Below, one piece after another: positions 54,450-62,649 of a DNA stretch of 64,000 bases (position 1 is the stretch's first letter; each line of letters begins with the position of its first letter). The stretch comes from CAYLMG01 sp964493425 (GTDB taxonomy: Bacteria; Planctomycetota; Phycisphaerae; Sedimentisphaerales; Anaerobacaceae). Made by a program: the position numbers and the translations under genes. The notes under the pieces are model-generated. The model saw nothing but the letters and a program-made list of their open reading frames with translations, did no database searches and had not been told where the DNA came from. Location of the stretch: contig CAZBMW010000004.1 of assembly GCA_964493425.1 (NCBI GenBank), positions 94,566 through 158,565 of the forward strand, in the 5' to 3' direction.

Positions 54450-55483
54450 ACTGCGCAGAATGTAGAGAATTGTTAGTCGGTTTTCTCGAAGGTCTGGTTG
54501 ACCAGGCCGAAAAGAAGAGAATCTCCGAGCACATCAGAAGCTGTGCCGGCTGCACCGCAGAGCTTGAAAAACTCGAAAAGCTTCACAAGTCTCTTATAAG
54601 CAACGGCGAGACTCTCGGAGAAAGTGATTTCGAGGCTGAAGTCTTCAACCGGATTCTTCGGGAACAAAAAGAGAAACTAAAAGATTCCGGCCAGGCCGGT
54701 CAAACTATTAATTTCTGGAGAATGATTATGAAAAGTCCAATCTTAAAATTAGCCGCTGCTGCGGTGATAGTAGCAGCAGGTTTGTTCTTTTTTACTCAGC
54801 CGGGCTCTGTCGCTCTGGCCGAGGTAGCCAAAAAAGTCAAACAATTCGACACACTTATTCAACATGAACACAGAAGCGTTTATGCCATCGGACAAACGGA
54901 GCCGGGTTTTATCACAAACGCGAAGAAATATGTCTCCACAGATTACGGCTCTGTCGAAAAGCAGTACGACCCGCAGGGTAAGCACATAACAACCACTTAT
55001 CTGCTCAAGAAAGATCAAAAGATTATTACCCTTATGCATGAAGCCAGAATGTATTTTACTATTGATTTGAGTGGTACCGAGCTTGAGCTGCCGGAAGGTC
55101 TTGATGCCAGAAGTTTAGTCGAATGTATAGTAACCGAACAGAATCCGAAAAAGCTCGGCCGAAAAGAAATTGATGGCCGAACGGCAGAAGGTTTTGAAGC
55201 TGTTAATCCCGAAGCAATGGCTAAGCTGTCCGAGCTTAGCGGCGGATTGATGCCTCTTGGTGACAGTACCTGGCGGCTCTGGATTGACGTCGAGACGAAA
55301 CTGCCCGTAAAAATTGAAGGTGACTTAATATTCGAAGAAGGTCCACTTACAGGCTTCATAAAAGCCCAGATGAAATTTGAAACAACGAGCCTCGAATGGG
55401 GTGCCGAAATAGACGACAGCATCTTCGATTGTGTTATCCCCGATGATTACACGCTCGTTGATGCTTCGAATTTTACAAAATAA
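54446..55483 (+). CDS. Zinc-type anti-sigma factor with LolA/RseB-like sensor domain, module 2
   Basis: 345 residues. The N terminus is a classic zinc-binding anti-sigma (ZAS) domain: MNCAECRELL then HIRSCAGC (H-x3-C-x2-C, residues 29-36). A transmembrane helix follows (KLAAAAVIVAAGLFFF, about 99-115), then a shorter LolA-like external domain (TWRLWIDVETKLPVKIEGDL, IPDDYTLVD). The helix is introduced by WRMIMKS, a motif also present in module 3. ATGA overlap with the sigma gene. The best evidence that all three partners are anti-sigma factors is this member. An internal ATG at 54728 has GGAG 7 bases upstream. Confidence 0.85.
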   Translation: MNCAECRELLVGFLEGLVDQAEKKRISEHIRSCAGCTAELEKLEKLHKSLISNGETLGESDFEAEVFNRILREQKEKLKDSGQAGQTINFWRMIMKSPILKLAAAAVIVAAGLFFFTQPGSVALAEVAKKVKQFDTLIQHEHRSVYAIGQTEPGFITNAKKYVSTDYGSVEKQYDPQGKHITTTYLLKKDQKIITLMHEARMYFTIDLSGTELELPEGLDARSLVECIVTEQNPKKLGRKEIDGRTAEGFEAVNPEAMAKLSELSGGLMPLGDSTWRLWIDVETKLPVKIEGDLIFEEGPLTGFIKAQMKFETTSLEWGAEIDDSIFDCVIPDDYTLVDASNFTK

Positions 55484-55500
55484 AACAATACTTAAAGCCA

Positions 55501-55552
55501 AAAAGCTTGCCCCCGCATTTTGCTGTCGCACGACAACAGCGGGGGCTTTTTT
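55501..55552 (+). terminator. Terminator of module 2
   Basis: GCCCCCGC ... GCGGGGGCTTTTTT with inner GTCG/CGAC-type stem. It shares the outer stem and the TTTTGCTGTCG strand with the module 1 terminator, indicating duplication. Confidence 0.85.
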
Positions 55553-55631
55553 ATGTGCCAACAAGACCATTTTTTGATATATTCTTCAAAAAGCTGTATT
55601 TCTTGCGCCCATTTTGGCAAAAAGGGCCCGT

Positions 55632-55645
55632 CATATAAGCAGAAG
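55632..55645 (+). promoter_or_regulatory. Shared upstream element, copy 3
   Basis: CATATAAGCAGAAG, 49 bases before a TTG at 55681 (37 before the TTG at 55669), followed further on by TTGAA. The weakest of the three copies. Confidence 0.35.
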
Positions 55646-55668
55646 CCAGCTGGTATTGAAATTTAGTA

Positions 55669-56196
55669 TTGGAAAGAGAATTGGAAACAAAAACAGATTT
55701 GGAACTTATTGAAGCTGCTTTTGACGGTAATGTCGAAAGCTTCGGCGAGATTTGCAGCCGATACTATACGGCTATGGTAGCACTTGCTCATTCAAAAGTG
55801 AACGATAAAAACCTCGCAGAGGATATTGCTCAGGAAACCTTCACAAAAGCCTGTTTTAAGCTCAGGTCTTTAAGGGACAAAACCAAATTTGCATCGTGGC
55901 TCGGAACAATCTGCAGAAACCTCTGTTTTGATATGCTCAGAACAAGTGACAATTATGAAGACCGTGATTTGTCAACGATATCAGCAGCGCAAAAAACAGG
56001 CGACCTCGAAGAGGTCGAGCGGATAAAAACGCTGGTAGCGCAACTGCCGGAAAAGATGCGCGAGATTATCTACCTGAAGTTTTATAACGGAATGACTTAT
56101 GAGAAAATCTCGCAGGTCCTGGGAATATCGAAGCAGGCGATTAACGGCAGACTAAGACGGGCAAAAAAAATGATCGCGAAAAGATTAAAAAGTTAA
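55669..56196 (+). CDS. ECF sigma factor, module 3
   Basis: 175 residues if TTG 55669 is used; TTG 55681, with GGAAAGAG just upstream and the same spacing to the shared element as in module 1, is at least as good. Region 2: FGEICSRYYTAMVALAHSKV, AEDIAQETFTKACFKL, KFASWLGTICRNLCFDMLR; region 4: LPEKMREIIYLKFYNGMTYEKISQVLGISKQAINGRL. Partner gene begins 12 bases after the stop. Confidence 0.88.
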   Translation: MERELETKTDLELIEAAFDGNVESFGEICSRYYTAMVALAHSKVNDKNLAEDIAQETFTKACFKLRSLRDKTKFASWLGTICRNLCFDMLRTSDNYEDRDLSTISAAQKTGDLEEVERIKTLVAQLPEKMREIIYLKFYNGMTYEKISQVLGISKQAINGRLRRAKKMIAKRLKS

Positions 56197-56208
56197 ACGG
56201 TGACAATT

Positions 56209-57564
56209 ATGAAAGAGCAGGATAATAATCTGGATGAAAGGATTTCGAAGTCGATTAACGGCGGCAGAGTCGAATTCGATTTTGAAGGCTGGAAAAGCAA
56301 AAATCCCGAAGCGGTAAAGGCCTTACAGCAAGGCCCCGAAAGCAGCAGCGCCAAATCACTAACTGAAGATTTGAATTTATGGAGAATGATTATGAAAAGT
56401 CGGATTATAAAATTAGCCGCTGCCGCGGTCATAATACTGGCGATCTTCTTCGGGTTTTTCAACACGGGCAACCAGTCGGTTAGCCTCGCGGGTGTATTAG
56501 GAAAGATGCAGCTTGTAGATGCGTTTACGTACAGGATAAATATGGTTACGACAGGTAATATGCAGCCGGGTATGCCGAGCGGCCCTTCGAATATAGAGGC
56601 TACAATCCTGATATCAAACGATTACGGGATAAAGATGGACAACAAGATTGAGATGGCCGGTATGGGTTTGAAAATGAATCAGAATGTCTATGTTGTGCCG
56701 GAAGACAAATCAATATATATGATTTTGCCCGAACAGAAAATGTATATGACTATGGAACTCGATGAGTCCTGGCTCGAAGAGATAAATGAAGAAGACCCAA
56801 GGGACATAGTAAAGGAGGTTCTCAAATGCAAATACACCGAGCTCGGTAAATCGACTATCGACGGCATCGAGGTCGAAGGTTTTGAAACAACTGACCCTGC
56901 GTACACGGGTGGGCTATCGGCAGATGGAGATTTAAAGATAACGCTGTGGGTGGATTCACAAACCTGGTTGCCTGTACGTATGGAAATGTATATAAAGGCC
57001 AGCGAGCAGATGCAAATGGAGGGCACTCTCGAGGATTTCGTATGGGACCTGCAGGTAGATAAAGCCGAGTTCGAGCCGATTATCCCGGATGACTATACAA
57101 CTCCGCTGCCCGGCGGAATTAAGATACCCGGCTTCAGCGAAGATGCAGCTTTGGTCGGCCTTCGAAACTTCGCACAAGCTGCGGACAGATACCCGAAAAA
57201 TCTGAATATACTTGGCCTTACACAGGAAGCTATGGCTCTTAGGGACAGTATCCTGAATGCGGATACCGAAGAAGCCGAGAAGCTGCGCCAAGAAATAGCA
57301 CAAATGTCAGTAGAAGAGCGTATTCGGGACGGCGCTGCAAAGATGCTGCCTTTCCAGTCGACGGCTATGTTCTTTATGAAACTCGTTCAGGATGGTAAAG
57401 AACCTGTTTATTACGGCGAGACGGTCGGCCCCGACGATACCGATAAGATTCTCCTGCGATACAAAACAGGCCAAAATGAGTACCGTGTAATTTACGGCGA
57501 CCTAAGTGCCGAAACTGTTGATGGTGATACATTAGCTGAGATTGAAAGTCAGATAGAACAATAG
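56209..57564 (+). CDS. Membrane anti-sigma-type protein with LolA/RseB-like sensor domain, module 3
   Basis: 451 residues from ATG 56209 (a GTG at 56200 is in frame). Cytoplasmic ~60 residues carry FDFEGWKSKNPEAVKAL but no zinc motif; the membrane helix follows WRMIMKS (RIIKLAAAAVIILAIFFGFF); the external domain is a clear paralogue of module 1: SVSLAGVLGKMQLVDAF, QPGMPSGPSN, TWLPVRMEMYIK, IPDDYTTPLPGGIKI, VIYGDLSAETV and identical SQIEQ ends. Internal ATG 56392 with GGAG 8 bases upstream, as in module 2. Presumably holds the module 3 sigma factor at the membrane and releases it on an envelope signal (inference). Confidence 0.7.
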   Translation: MKEQDNNLDERISKSINGGRVEFDFEGWKSKNPEAVKALQQGPESSSAKSLTEDLNLWRMIMKSRIIKLAAAAVIILAIFFGFFNTGNQSVSLAGVLGKMQLVDAFTYRINMVTTGNMQPGMPSGPSNIEATILISNDYGIKMDNKIEMAGMGLKMNQNVYVVPEDKSIYMILPEQKMYMTMELDESWLEEINEEDPRDIVKEVLKCKYTELGKSTIDGIEVEGFETTDPAYTGGLSADGDLKITLWVDSQTWLPVRMEMYIKASEQMQMEGTLEDFVWDLQVDKAEFEPIIPDDYTTPLPGGIKIPGFSEDAALVGLRNFAQAADRYPKNLNILGLTQEAMALRDSILNADTEEAEKLRQEIAQMSVEERIRDGAAKMLPFQSTAMFFMKLVQDGKEPVYYGETVGPDDTDKILLRYKTGQNEYRVIYGDLSAETVDGDTLAEIESQIEQ

Positions 57565-57585
57565 TCGCAAAATCAGATTAGTACG

Positions 57586-57620
57586 AAAGCCGGGCAATCC
57601 TAATCAAGCCCGGCTTTTTT
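57586..57620 (+). terminator. Terminator of module 3
   Basis: AAAGCCGGGC, a 12-base loop, GCCCGGCTTTTTT. Different stem from the other two module terminators. Confidence 0.88.
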
Positions 57621-57738
57621 ATGCGATGAGAAAATAGCCAACAGCTCCTTATAAAAAGATGATATATTCTGATGACAGCAGTCCGCAGAAATGCTAAACT
57701 TCTCTCTTTATGGATTAAAAATTTTTAAGGAGATGAGT

Positions 57739-58671
57739 ATGGATTATGAAAAGTTCATCGATGAGCAGATATCAGATATCAAAAAAACTGTCGGCGATGC
57801 AATCGCGATAAATGCTCTTAGCGGCGGTGTGGACAGCTCGACAGTAACGGTACTGGGACACCGCGCTATCGGAGAGCAATTGAAAACAATCTTTGTGGAT
57901 AACGCCCTGATGCGCGAAGGCGAACCGCAGCGTGTGGTAAAAACCTTCGCTGATATGGGAATCCCCGTAGAGCTGGTTGACGCACGCAAGGAATTTTTAT
58001 CAGCCCTGAAAGGACTGACCGACCCGGAGCAGAAAAGACAGGCAATCACAGATACATTCTATTCGAAGGTCTTCAGCAGACTTGTTAAAGAATACAAAGC
58101 CACGTTTCTGTTGCACGGGACAATCCTGACAGATATCGAAGAGACTGTTGCCGGCATCAAGAGGCAGCACAACATTCTTGCCCAGCTCGGCATCGATACG
58201 GAAAAATCATACGGATACACGGTGCTCGAGCCGCTTAAAACGCTGCGAAAAGATGACGTCCGCGAGGTTGCAAAGCTTCTGGGTATTCCCGCCGAGCTCT
58301 CGGAGCGGATACCCTTTCCCGGCCCAGCACTTGCGGCGAGGATTGTAGGTGAGGTCACGGCTGAGCGGCTCGAAGTCGTCAGAAAGGCAACAGCCATAGT
58401 CGAAAAAGAACTCGCCCAAACAGGTGCGTTTCAGTATATGGCGGTACTGCTCAACGATTACGCAACGGGAATCAGAAATAATAAAAGGGAGTTCGGCCAA
58501 ATCATTGTTGTCCGCTGCATTGAGAGCGTCGATGCCCGAACAGCGACCGTAACCGAGCTGGGCTGGAGTAAACTCAAGCAAGTGAGTGAATTAATCACGC
58601 AGATTGACGGAGTCAACCGCTGCCTTTATGACCTGACGCCGAAACCGCCGGCGACAATCGAGTACGTCTGA
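57739..58671 (+). CDS. guaA: GMP synthase ATP-pyrophosphatase subunit (GuaA C-terminal type)
   Basis: 310 residues from ATG 57739 (AAGGAG upstream; ATG 57733 overlaps that site). The PP-loop INALSGGVDSSTV (residues about 23-35) adenylates XMP O2 for amination; the C-terminal dimerisation part includes RIPFPGPALAARIVGE, IVVRCIESVDARTA and the final KPPATIEYV typical of GMP synthases. The glutamine amidotransferase half found in ordinary bacterial GuaA is missing, so this is the separate-subunit form known from archaea; the glutaminase partner is not in the window. Ammonia could also be used directly. Confidence 0.88.
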   Translation: MDYEKFIDEQISDIKKTVGDAIAINALSGGVDSSTVTVLGHRAIGEQLKTIFVDNALMREGEPQRVVKTFADMGIPVELVDARKEFLSALKGLTDPEQKRQAITDTFYSKVFSRLVKEYKATFLLHGTILTDIEETVAGIKRQHNILAQLGIDTEKSYGYTVLEPLKTLRKDDVREVAKLLGIPAELSERIPFPGPALAARIVGEVTAERLEVVRKATAIVEKELAQTGAFQYMAVLLNDYATGIRNNKREFGQIIVVRCIESVDARTATVTELGWSKLKQVSELITQIDGVNRCLYDLTPKPPATIEYV

Positions 58672-58755
58672 GGGTCTTTACGAAAAGCACTTTTTCGATA
58701 AAACCTCAAATAAATCAGGTTCTAAATACGAAAAGCAGCGGTTTTCAGTAAAAAC

Positions 58756-58784
58756 TTGACAAATACCGAAGGGCTAAATAAACT
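58756..58784 (+). promoter_or_regulatory. Sigma70-type promoter of gap
   Basis: TTGACA (58756-58761), 17 bases, TAAACT (58779-58784). Leader about 60 bases, with TACCG/CGGTA able to form a short stem, and a proper ribosome site before gap. Confidence 0.6.
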
Positions 58785-58850
58785 TACCGGTTCGTTCGGT
58801 ATAGAATAAAAAAGCTAATTGAGAACCCTAAGTAACAAGGAGAACTGCAA

Positions 58851-59864
58851 ATGGCGACAAAGGTGGCAATTAACGGATTCGGCAGAATCGGCAGAGCGAT
58901 AACGAGAATATTAATCAGCCAGGCTGGCGAGCTTGACTTGGTTGCAATCAATGACCTGGCTGACGCAAAAAGTCTGGCGCATCTGTTCAAGTACGATACG
59001 GTAATGAGAAAATGGAACGGCAGCGTTGAAATAAAGGGCGACAATCTGGTAATAAACGGCAAGGCCATCAAGGTCCTGGCGGAAAAAGACCCAACGAAAC
59101 TGCCGTGGAAGGATATGGGCGTAAAAATTGCGGTCGAATCGACGGGCGTTTTCCGGACGAAAGAATCACCCAAGGGCGGATACGGTGACCACCTCAAGGC
59201 AGGTGCTAAAAAGGTTGTCCTGACAGTGCCGGCAAAGGACGATATCGAGGCAACAGTGGTTCTGGGCGTTAATGACCAGGTTCTGAAACCCGAGGTTAGC
59301 TGTATCTCCAATGCGAGCTGCACGACAAATTGTCTCGCCCCGCTTGTTAAGGCACTGCACGATGGAATCGGCATTGTAAAAGCTCTTATGGTAACCGTTC
59401 ACGGCTACACAAACGACCAAAGGGTTGCTGATATGATACACAAGGACCTCCGCCGGGCCCGCGCCGCTGCTATGAATATTATCCCGACGACGACCGGAGC
59501 CGCAAAGGCCGTCGGCAAAGTCATACCGGATTTGAATGGCAAGCTCGACGGTTACGCACTTCGTGTGCCGGTCGTTGACGGAAGCTGCATCAACCTCGTT
59601 GCAGAAGTAAAGAAAGAGGTTACGGCTGAAGATGTTAATGCCGCTATTAAGGCCGCTTCTGAAGGAGGCCTCAAAGGCATACTCGAATACTGCGATGAGC
59701 CGATTGTCAGCAGTGACATCATTGGAAATCCTGCTTCGAGTATTTTTGACTCGCTGTGCACAATCGCGAAAGGTAATATGGTACAGGCCGTCAGTTGGTA
59801 CGACAACGAGTGGGGATACTCGCAGAGAACGGTCGATATTATGAAAAGAATCGCAAAAATGTAA
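58851..59864 (+). CDS. gap: Glyceraldehyde-3-phosphate dehydrogenase
   Basis: 337 residues, type I phosphorylating GAPDH of glycolysis. NAD site INGFGRIGRAITR; Asp in VAINDLAD (about residue 35) favours NAD+ over NADP+; the catalytic Cys157 in SNASCTTNCLAPL; phosphate-binding and the conserved WYDNEWGYSQR near the end. AAGGAGAA precedes the ATG. Heads gap-ndk-pgk, with a weak terminator between gap and ndk. Confidence 0.96.
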   Translation: MATKVAINGFGRIGRAITRILISQAGELDLVAINDLADAKSLAHLFKYDTVMRKWNGSVEIKGDNLVINGKAIKVLAEKDPTKLPWKDMGVKIAVESTGVFRTKESPKGGYGDHLKAGAKKVVLTVPAKDDIEATVVLGVNDQVLKPEVSCISNASCTTNCLAPLVKALHDGIGIVKALMVTVHGYTNDQRVADMIHKDLRRARAAAMNIIPTTTGAAKAVGKVIPDLNGKLDGYALRVPVVDGSCINLVAEVKKEVTAEDVNAAIKAASEGGLKGILEYCDEPIVSSDIIGNPASSIFDSLCTIAKGNMVQAVSWYDNEWGYSQRTVDIMKRIAKM

Positions 59865-59877
59865 AATTAATAACAAC

Positions 59878-59906
59878 GGCCCGTGCTTTTTCGCTCGGGC
59901 CATTTT
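59878..59906 (+). terminator. Weak terminator or attenuator after gap
   Basis: GGCCCG ... CGGGCC hairpin followed by ATTTTAAT. The T-run is short, so some read-through into ndk/pgk is likely. Confidence 0.5.
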
Positions 59907-59964
59907 AATATATTGTGAAACGTTGATCGCGCCGGTGCTTCTTTTATATGTGAGGGATTGAGAG

Positions 59965-60705
59965 ATGGATAAAAGAGAGCTCGAACAAACGCTTGTACTC
60001 ATCAAGCCGGACGCCCTTAAAAATTCCATCACGGGATTCATCCTTTCTCAGCTATCAGAATTTCATACGGGGGCTCGTTTTGCTGCTGCCAAAATTGTCA
60101 ATGTCAACAGAATGCTCGCCGAAGAGCATTACGCCGAGCATAAAGGAAAAGTCTTCTATGACGCCCTGCTCGACTTCATTACCGGCAAGGCCCATTACCC
60201 GGAAAATGAAAAATGGAAACGCAGAGTAATCGCGATTGTTTATCAGGGCCCCGATGTCTTGAACACAATCCGCAAAATTGCAGGCCCGACAAATCCGCAC
60301 CAGGCAAGGGAAGAAAGGCCCGGCTGCCTCAGGTCGTTGGGAACACTGGTACCAATCAAAGACGCAAAGGGAAACGCCGTCGATAATCGAATGGATAATC
60401 TCATTCACGCCTCTGCCACAGCCGACGAGGCCGAGCGGGAAATCAAGCTCTGGTTTCTGCCGCACGACATCCCTCCGCTTATGCGAGCCTACCCCACCGA
60501 GATATGCCGGACGCACTACTATTACAAGGACGGCCGGCTTTATGACACCTATGAGCCCGAAAGCATATTCCTGCTGGCACCCGGAGACGTAGCTTGGAAA
60601 ACCGACCTTGATATTCTCCAAGGCTGCGCCCAGAAGAAGAAAACAAAGGCGAGCTTGAACAGTGTGATAGCCAAATATCTCATCAATAGAATTGCACAGG
60701 ATTAA
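59965..60705 (+). CDS. ndk: Enlarged nucleoside diphosphate kinase-like protein
   Basis: 246 residues against about 140 for normal NDK. The core is recognisable: TLVLIKPDALKNSITG at the start, VYQGPDVLNTIRKIAGPTNP, and the active-site histidine in NLIHASAT (His148; usual NxxHGSDS). Insertions occur around residues 72-84 and 112-140, and about 85 residues follow the core (TEICRTHYYYKDGRLYDTYEPE). Should transfer gamma-phosphate between nucleotides if the altered loop still works. It lies between gap and pgk, and overlaps no other gene when pgk uses ATG 60740. Confidence 0.78.
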   Translation: MDKRELEQTLVLIKPDALKNSITGFILSQLSEFHTGARFAAAKIVNVNRMLAEEHYAEHKGKVFYDALLDFITGKAHYPENEKWKRRVIAIVYQGPDVLNTIRKIAGPTNPHQAREERPGCLRSLGTLVPIKDAKGNAVDNRMDNLIHASATADEAEREIKLWFLPHDIPPLMRAYPTEICRTHYYYKDGRLYDTYEPESIFLLAPGDVAWKTDLDILQGCAQKKKTKASLNSVIAKYLINRIAQD

Positions 60706-60739
60706 CAAAATCGCATTCAAAGAAACACAGGAGACCATT

Positions 60740-61978
60740 ATGGCTAAGAAAACTGTAGCTGACATCGATGTTAAAGGCAAAAAGGTCCTTATGCGAGTCG
60801 ATTTTAACGTGCCGCTCGACGATGATTGCAACATTACCAGCGATGACCGCATAGTCAAAGCCCTGCCCACGATAAAAAAGATACTCGACGGCGGCGGTGC
60901 ATTGATTTTAATGAGCCACTTGGGCAGACCTAAAGGCGAAAGGGACGAGAAACTTTCGCTAAAGCCCGTTGCGAAAAGACTATCAGAGCTTCTCGGAAAA
61001 AATGTTGTTTTTGTCAATGACTGCATCGGCGAGGAGATTAAAGCAAAAGCTGCCAGCCTTAAAGCCGGAGATGTAATGCTTCTCGAGAACCTGCGATTCC
61101 ATAAAGAAGAGACAATAAAAGACAAGGCTGCGAAAGAAGATGAGCAGCTTCGAGCGGCGAAAGACGGCTTCGCAAAACAGCTCGCAGACTTGGCGGATGT
61201 ATATGTCGATGACGCCTTCGGTACCGCACACAGGGACAATGCATCGATGTACACCGTGCCGTCGCTTATGGAAGGCAAACCCCGCGTAATCGGTTTTCTA
61301 ATCGAAAAAGAGCTTAAGTTTCTCGGCAAGACCGTAAGCAATCCCGAAAAACCCTTTGTCGCAATTCTCGGCGGAGCAAAAGTATCCGACAAAATCGGTG
61401 TTATCGAGAACCTCATCAACAAAGTTGACAGCATACTCATAGGCGGTGCTATGGCATATACCTTCTTAAAGGCCCAGTCACACCAAATCGGAAACAGCCG
61501 GTGTGAGGACGACTTTTTGGATAAAGCGACAGCTCTTTTGGCACAGGCCAAAGATGCCGAATGCGAAGTCGTACTGCCTGAAGATTCGGTCGTAGCTAAG
61601 GAGGTAAAAGAAGGCGCTGAATATAAAACTGTTGGTAAAGACATCGATGATGACTGGATGGGGCTAGATATCGGCCCGGAAACGCAAAAGCTTTTCGCTG
61701 AAAAACTCGAAGGCGCGAAAACAATAGTCTGGAACGGCCCTATGGGCGTATTCGAGATTGAGCCGTTCGATGAAGGCACAAAAGCCGTAGCCAAGGCCGT
61801 TGCAGAAGCGACAGCCAAGGGCGCCCGCAGCGTAATAGGCGGCGGTGACAGCGCAAGTGCAATCCAGAAACTCGGCCTTGAAAATGAGGTCAGCCACATT
61901 TCGACCGGCGGCGGTGCATCACTGGAATTTCTCGAAGGCAAAAAATTCAAATGCCTCGCAATCCTCGATGAAAAATAA
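60740..61978 (+). CDS. pgk: Phosphoglycerate kinase
   Basis: 412 residues from ATG 60740 (CAGGAG upstream), the normal length. Makes ATP and 3-phosphoglycerate from 1,3-bisphosphoglycerate. Landmarks: KKVLMRVDFNVPL, LMSHLGRPKG, LLENLRFHKEE, FGTAHRDNASM, ILGGAKVSDKIGVIENL, GPMGVFEIEPFDEGT and the ATP-site GGGDSASAIQKLG ... HISTGGGASLE. Completes the lower glycolytic pair with gap. Confidence 0.96.
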   Translation: MAKKTVADIDVKGKKVLMRVDFNVPLDDDCNITSDDRIVKALPTIKKILDGGGALILMSHLGRPKGERDEKLSLKPVAKRLSELLGKNVVFVNDCIGEEIKAKAASLKAGDVMLLENLRFHKEETIKDKAAKEDEQLRAAKDGFAKQLADLADVYVDDAFGTAHRDNASMYTVPSLMEGKPRVIGFLIEKELKFLGKTVSNPEKPFVAILGGAKVSDKIGVIENLINKVDSILIGGAMAYTFLKAQSHQIGNSRCEDDFLDKATALLAQAKDAECEVVLPEDSVVAKEVKEGAEYKTVGKDIDDDWMGLDIGPETQKLFAEKLEGAKTIVWNGPMGVFEIEPFDEGTKAVAKAVAEATAKGARSVIGGGDSASAIQKLGLENEVSHISTGGGASLEFLEGKKFKCLAILDEK

Positions 61979-62649
61979 TTCCGCAGATTCAAAGCCAATT
62001 TCGGGAAAAACGAACCCAATTTTGGGCCAAAATTGGCTTTGAATTGGCTTTGTTTGGCTTTGTTTTTGGAGCTTTCAAGGGCAATTAAATTGCCGTAAGT
62101 ATTTGTAATACATGTATTTATATCATTTCGGTTGATTTTAAAATTGGCTTTGTTTTGCAAAAAAAGGGTTAATTTGTAGAGATCTCTCGACAAATGTAGA
62201 GGTGCCTTATAGGCACTTAAGCTACTGGGTTCACGGTACTTACGCCTTAGTTGAGACTTCGGCGTACAGGCAATTTTCATAGTGCTAAACATTCGCTACT
62301 CCTTGTCAATAAAGAGCTTACGAAATAAATTTTGTCTCCCTCGACAGTGCTCGGGACTAATGTTGGCCTGCTGACCGATGCTTGAGGATACGCCCTCCAT
62401 TCGTGTGTTTGCTAACACACAGCAGTTTATATATCATAAATGGCCTGTTTGTCAAGGAAAATCTAACAAGTTTTTCATGAAAGGTAAAAATTAGTTATTC
62501 GCAGATGGCCTCAGATAGTGTAATTTATTTTCACTTTACTGATATTTGATAGTATTTAATGTTCTTAAACTATTGCGAGATACAAACGAAAAATCTGATT
62601 CATGAGTTTCAGAGAATTCTATCAATATAAGTAGTTAAGAAAGCGGCAA
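61979..62649. repeat. 671-base non-coding region with direct repeats
   Basis: TTGGCTTTG occurs four times in direct orientation (62033, 62044, 62054, 62144) and once inverted (CAAAGCCAA, 61990-61998), with nearby palindromes (CCAATTTTGG). Further on, ACACAC/GTGTGT-type stems. No gene is supported. It separates the glycolytic genes from the AT-rich tcmP pair and may mark an insertion boundary or a dispersed repeat. Confidence 0.5.

Noticed and set aside
60055..62292. 745-residue minus-strand open frame antisense to ndk and pgk
   Set aside because: It is the Ser/Ala-rich shadow of two well-supported plus-strand genes and extends into a repeat region.
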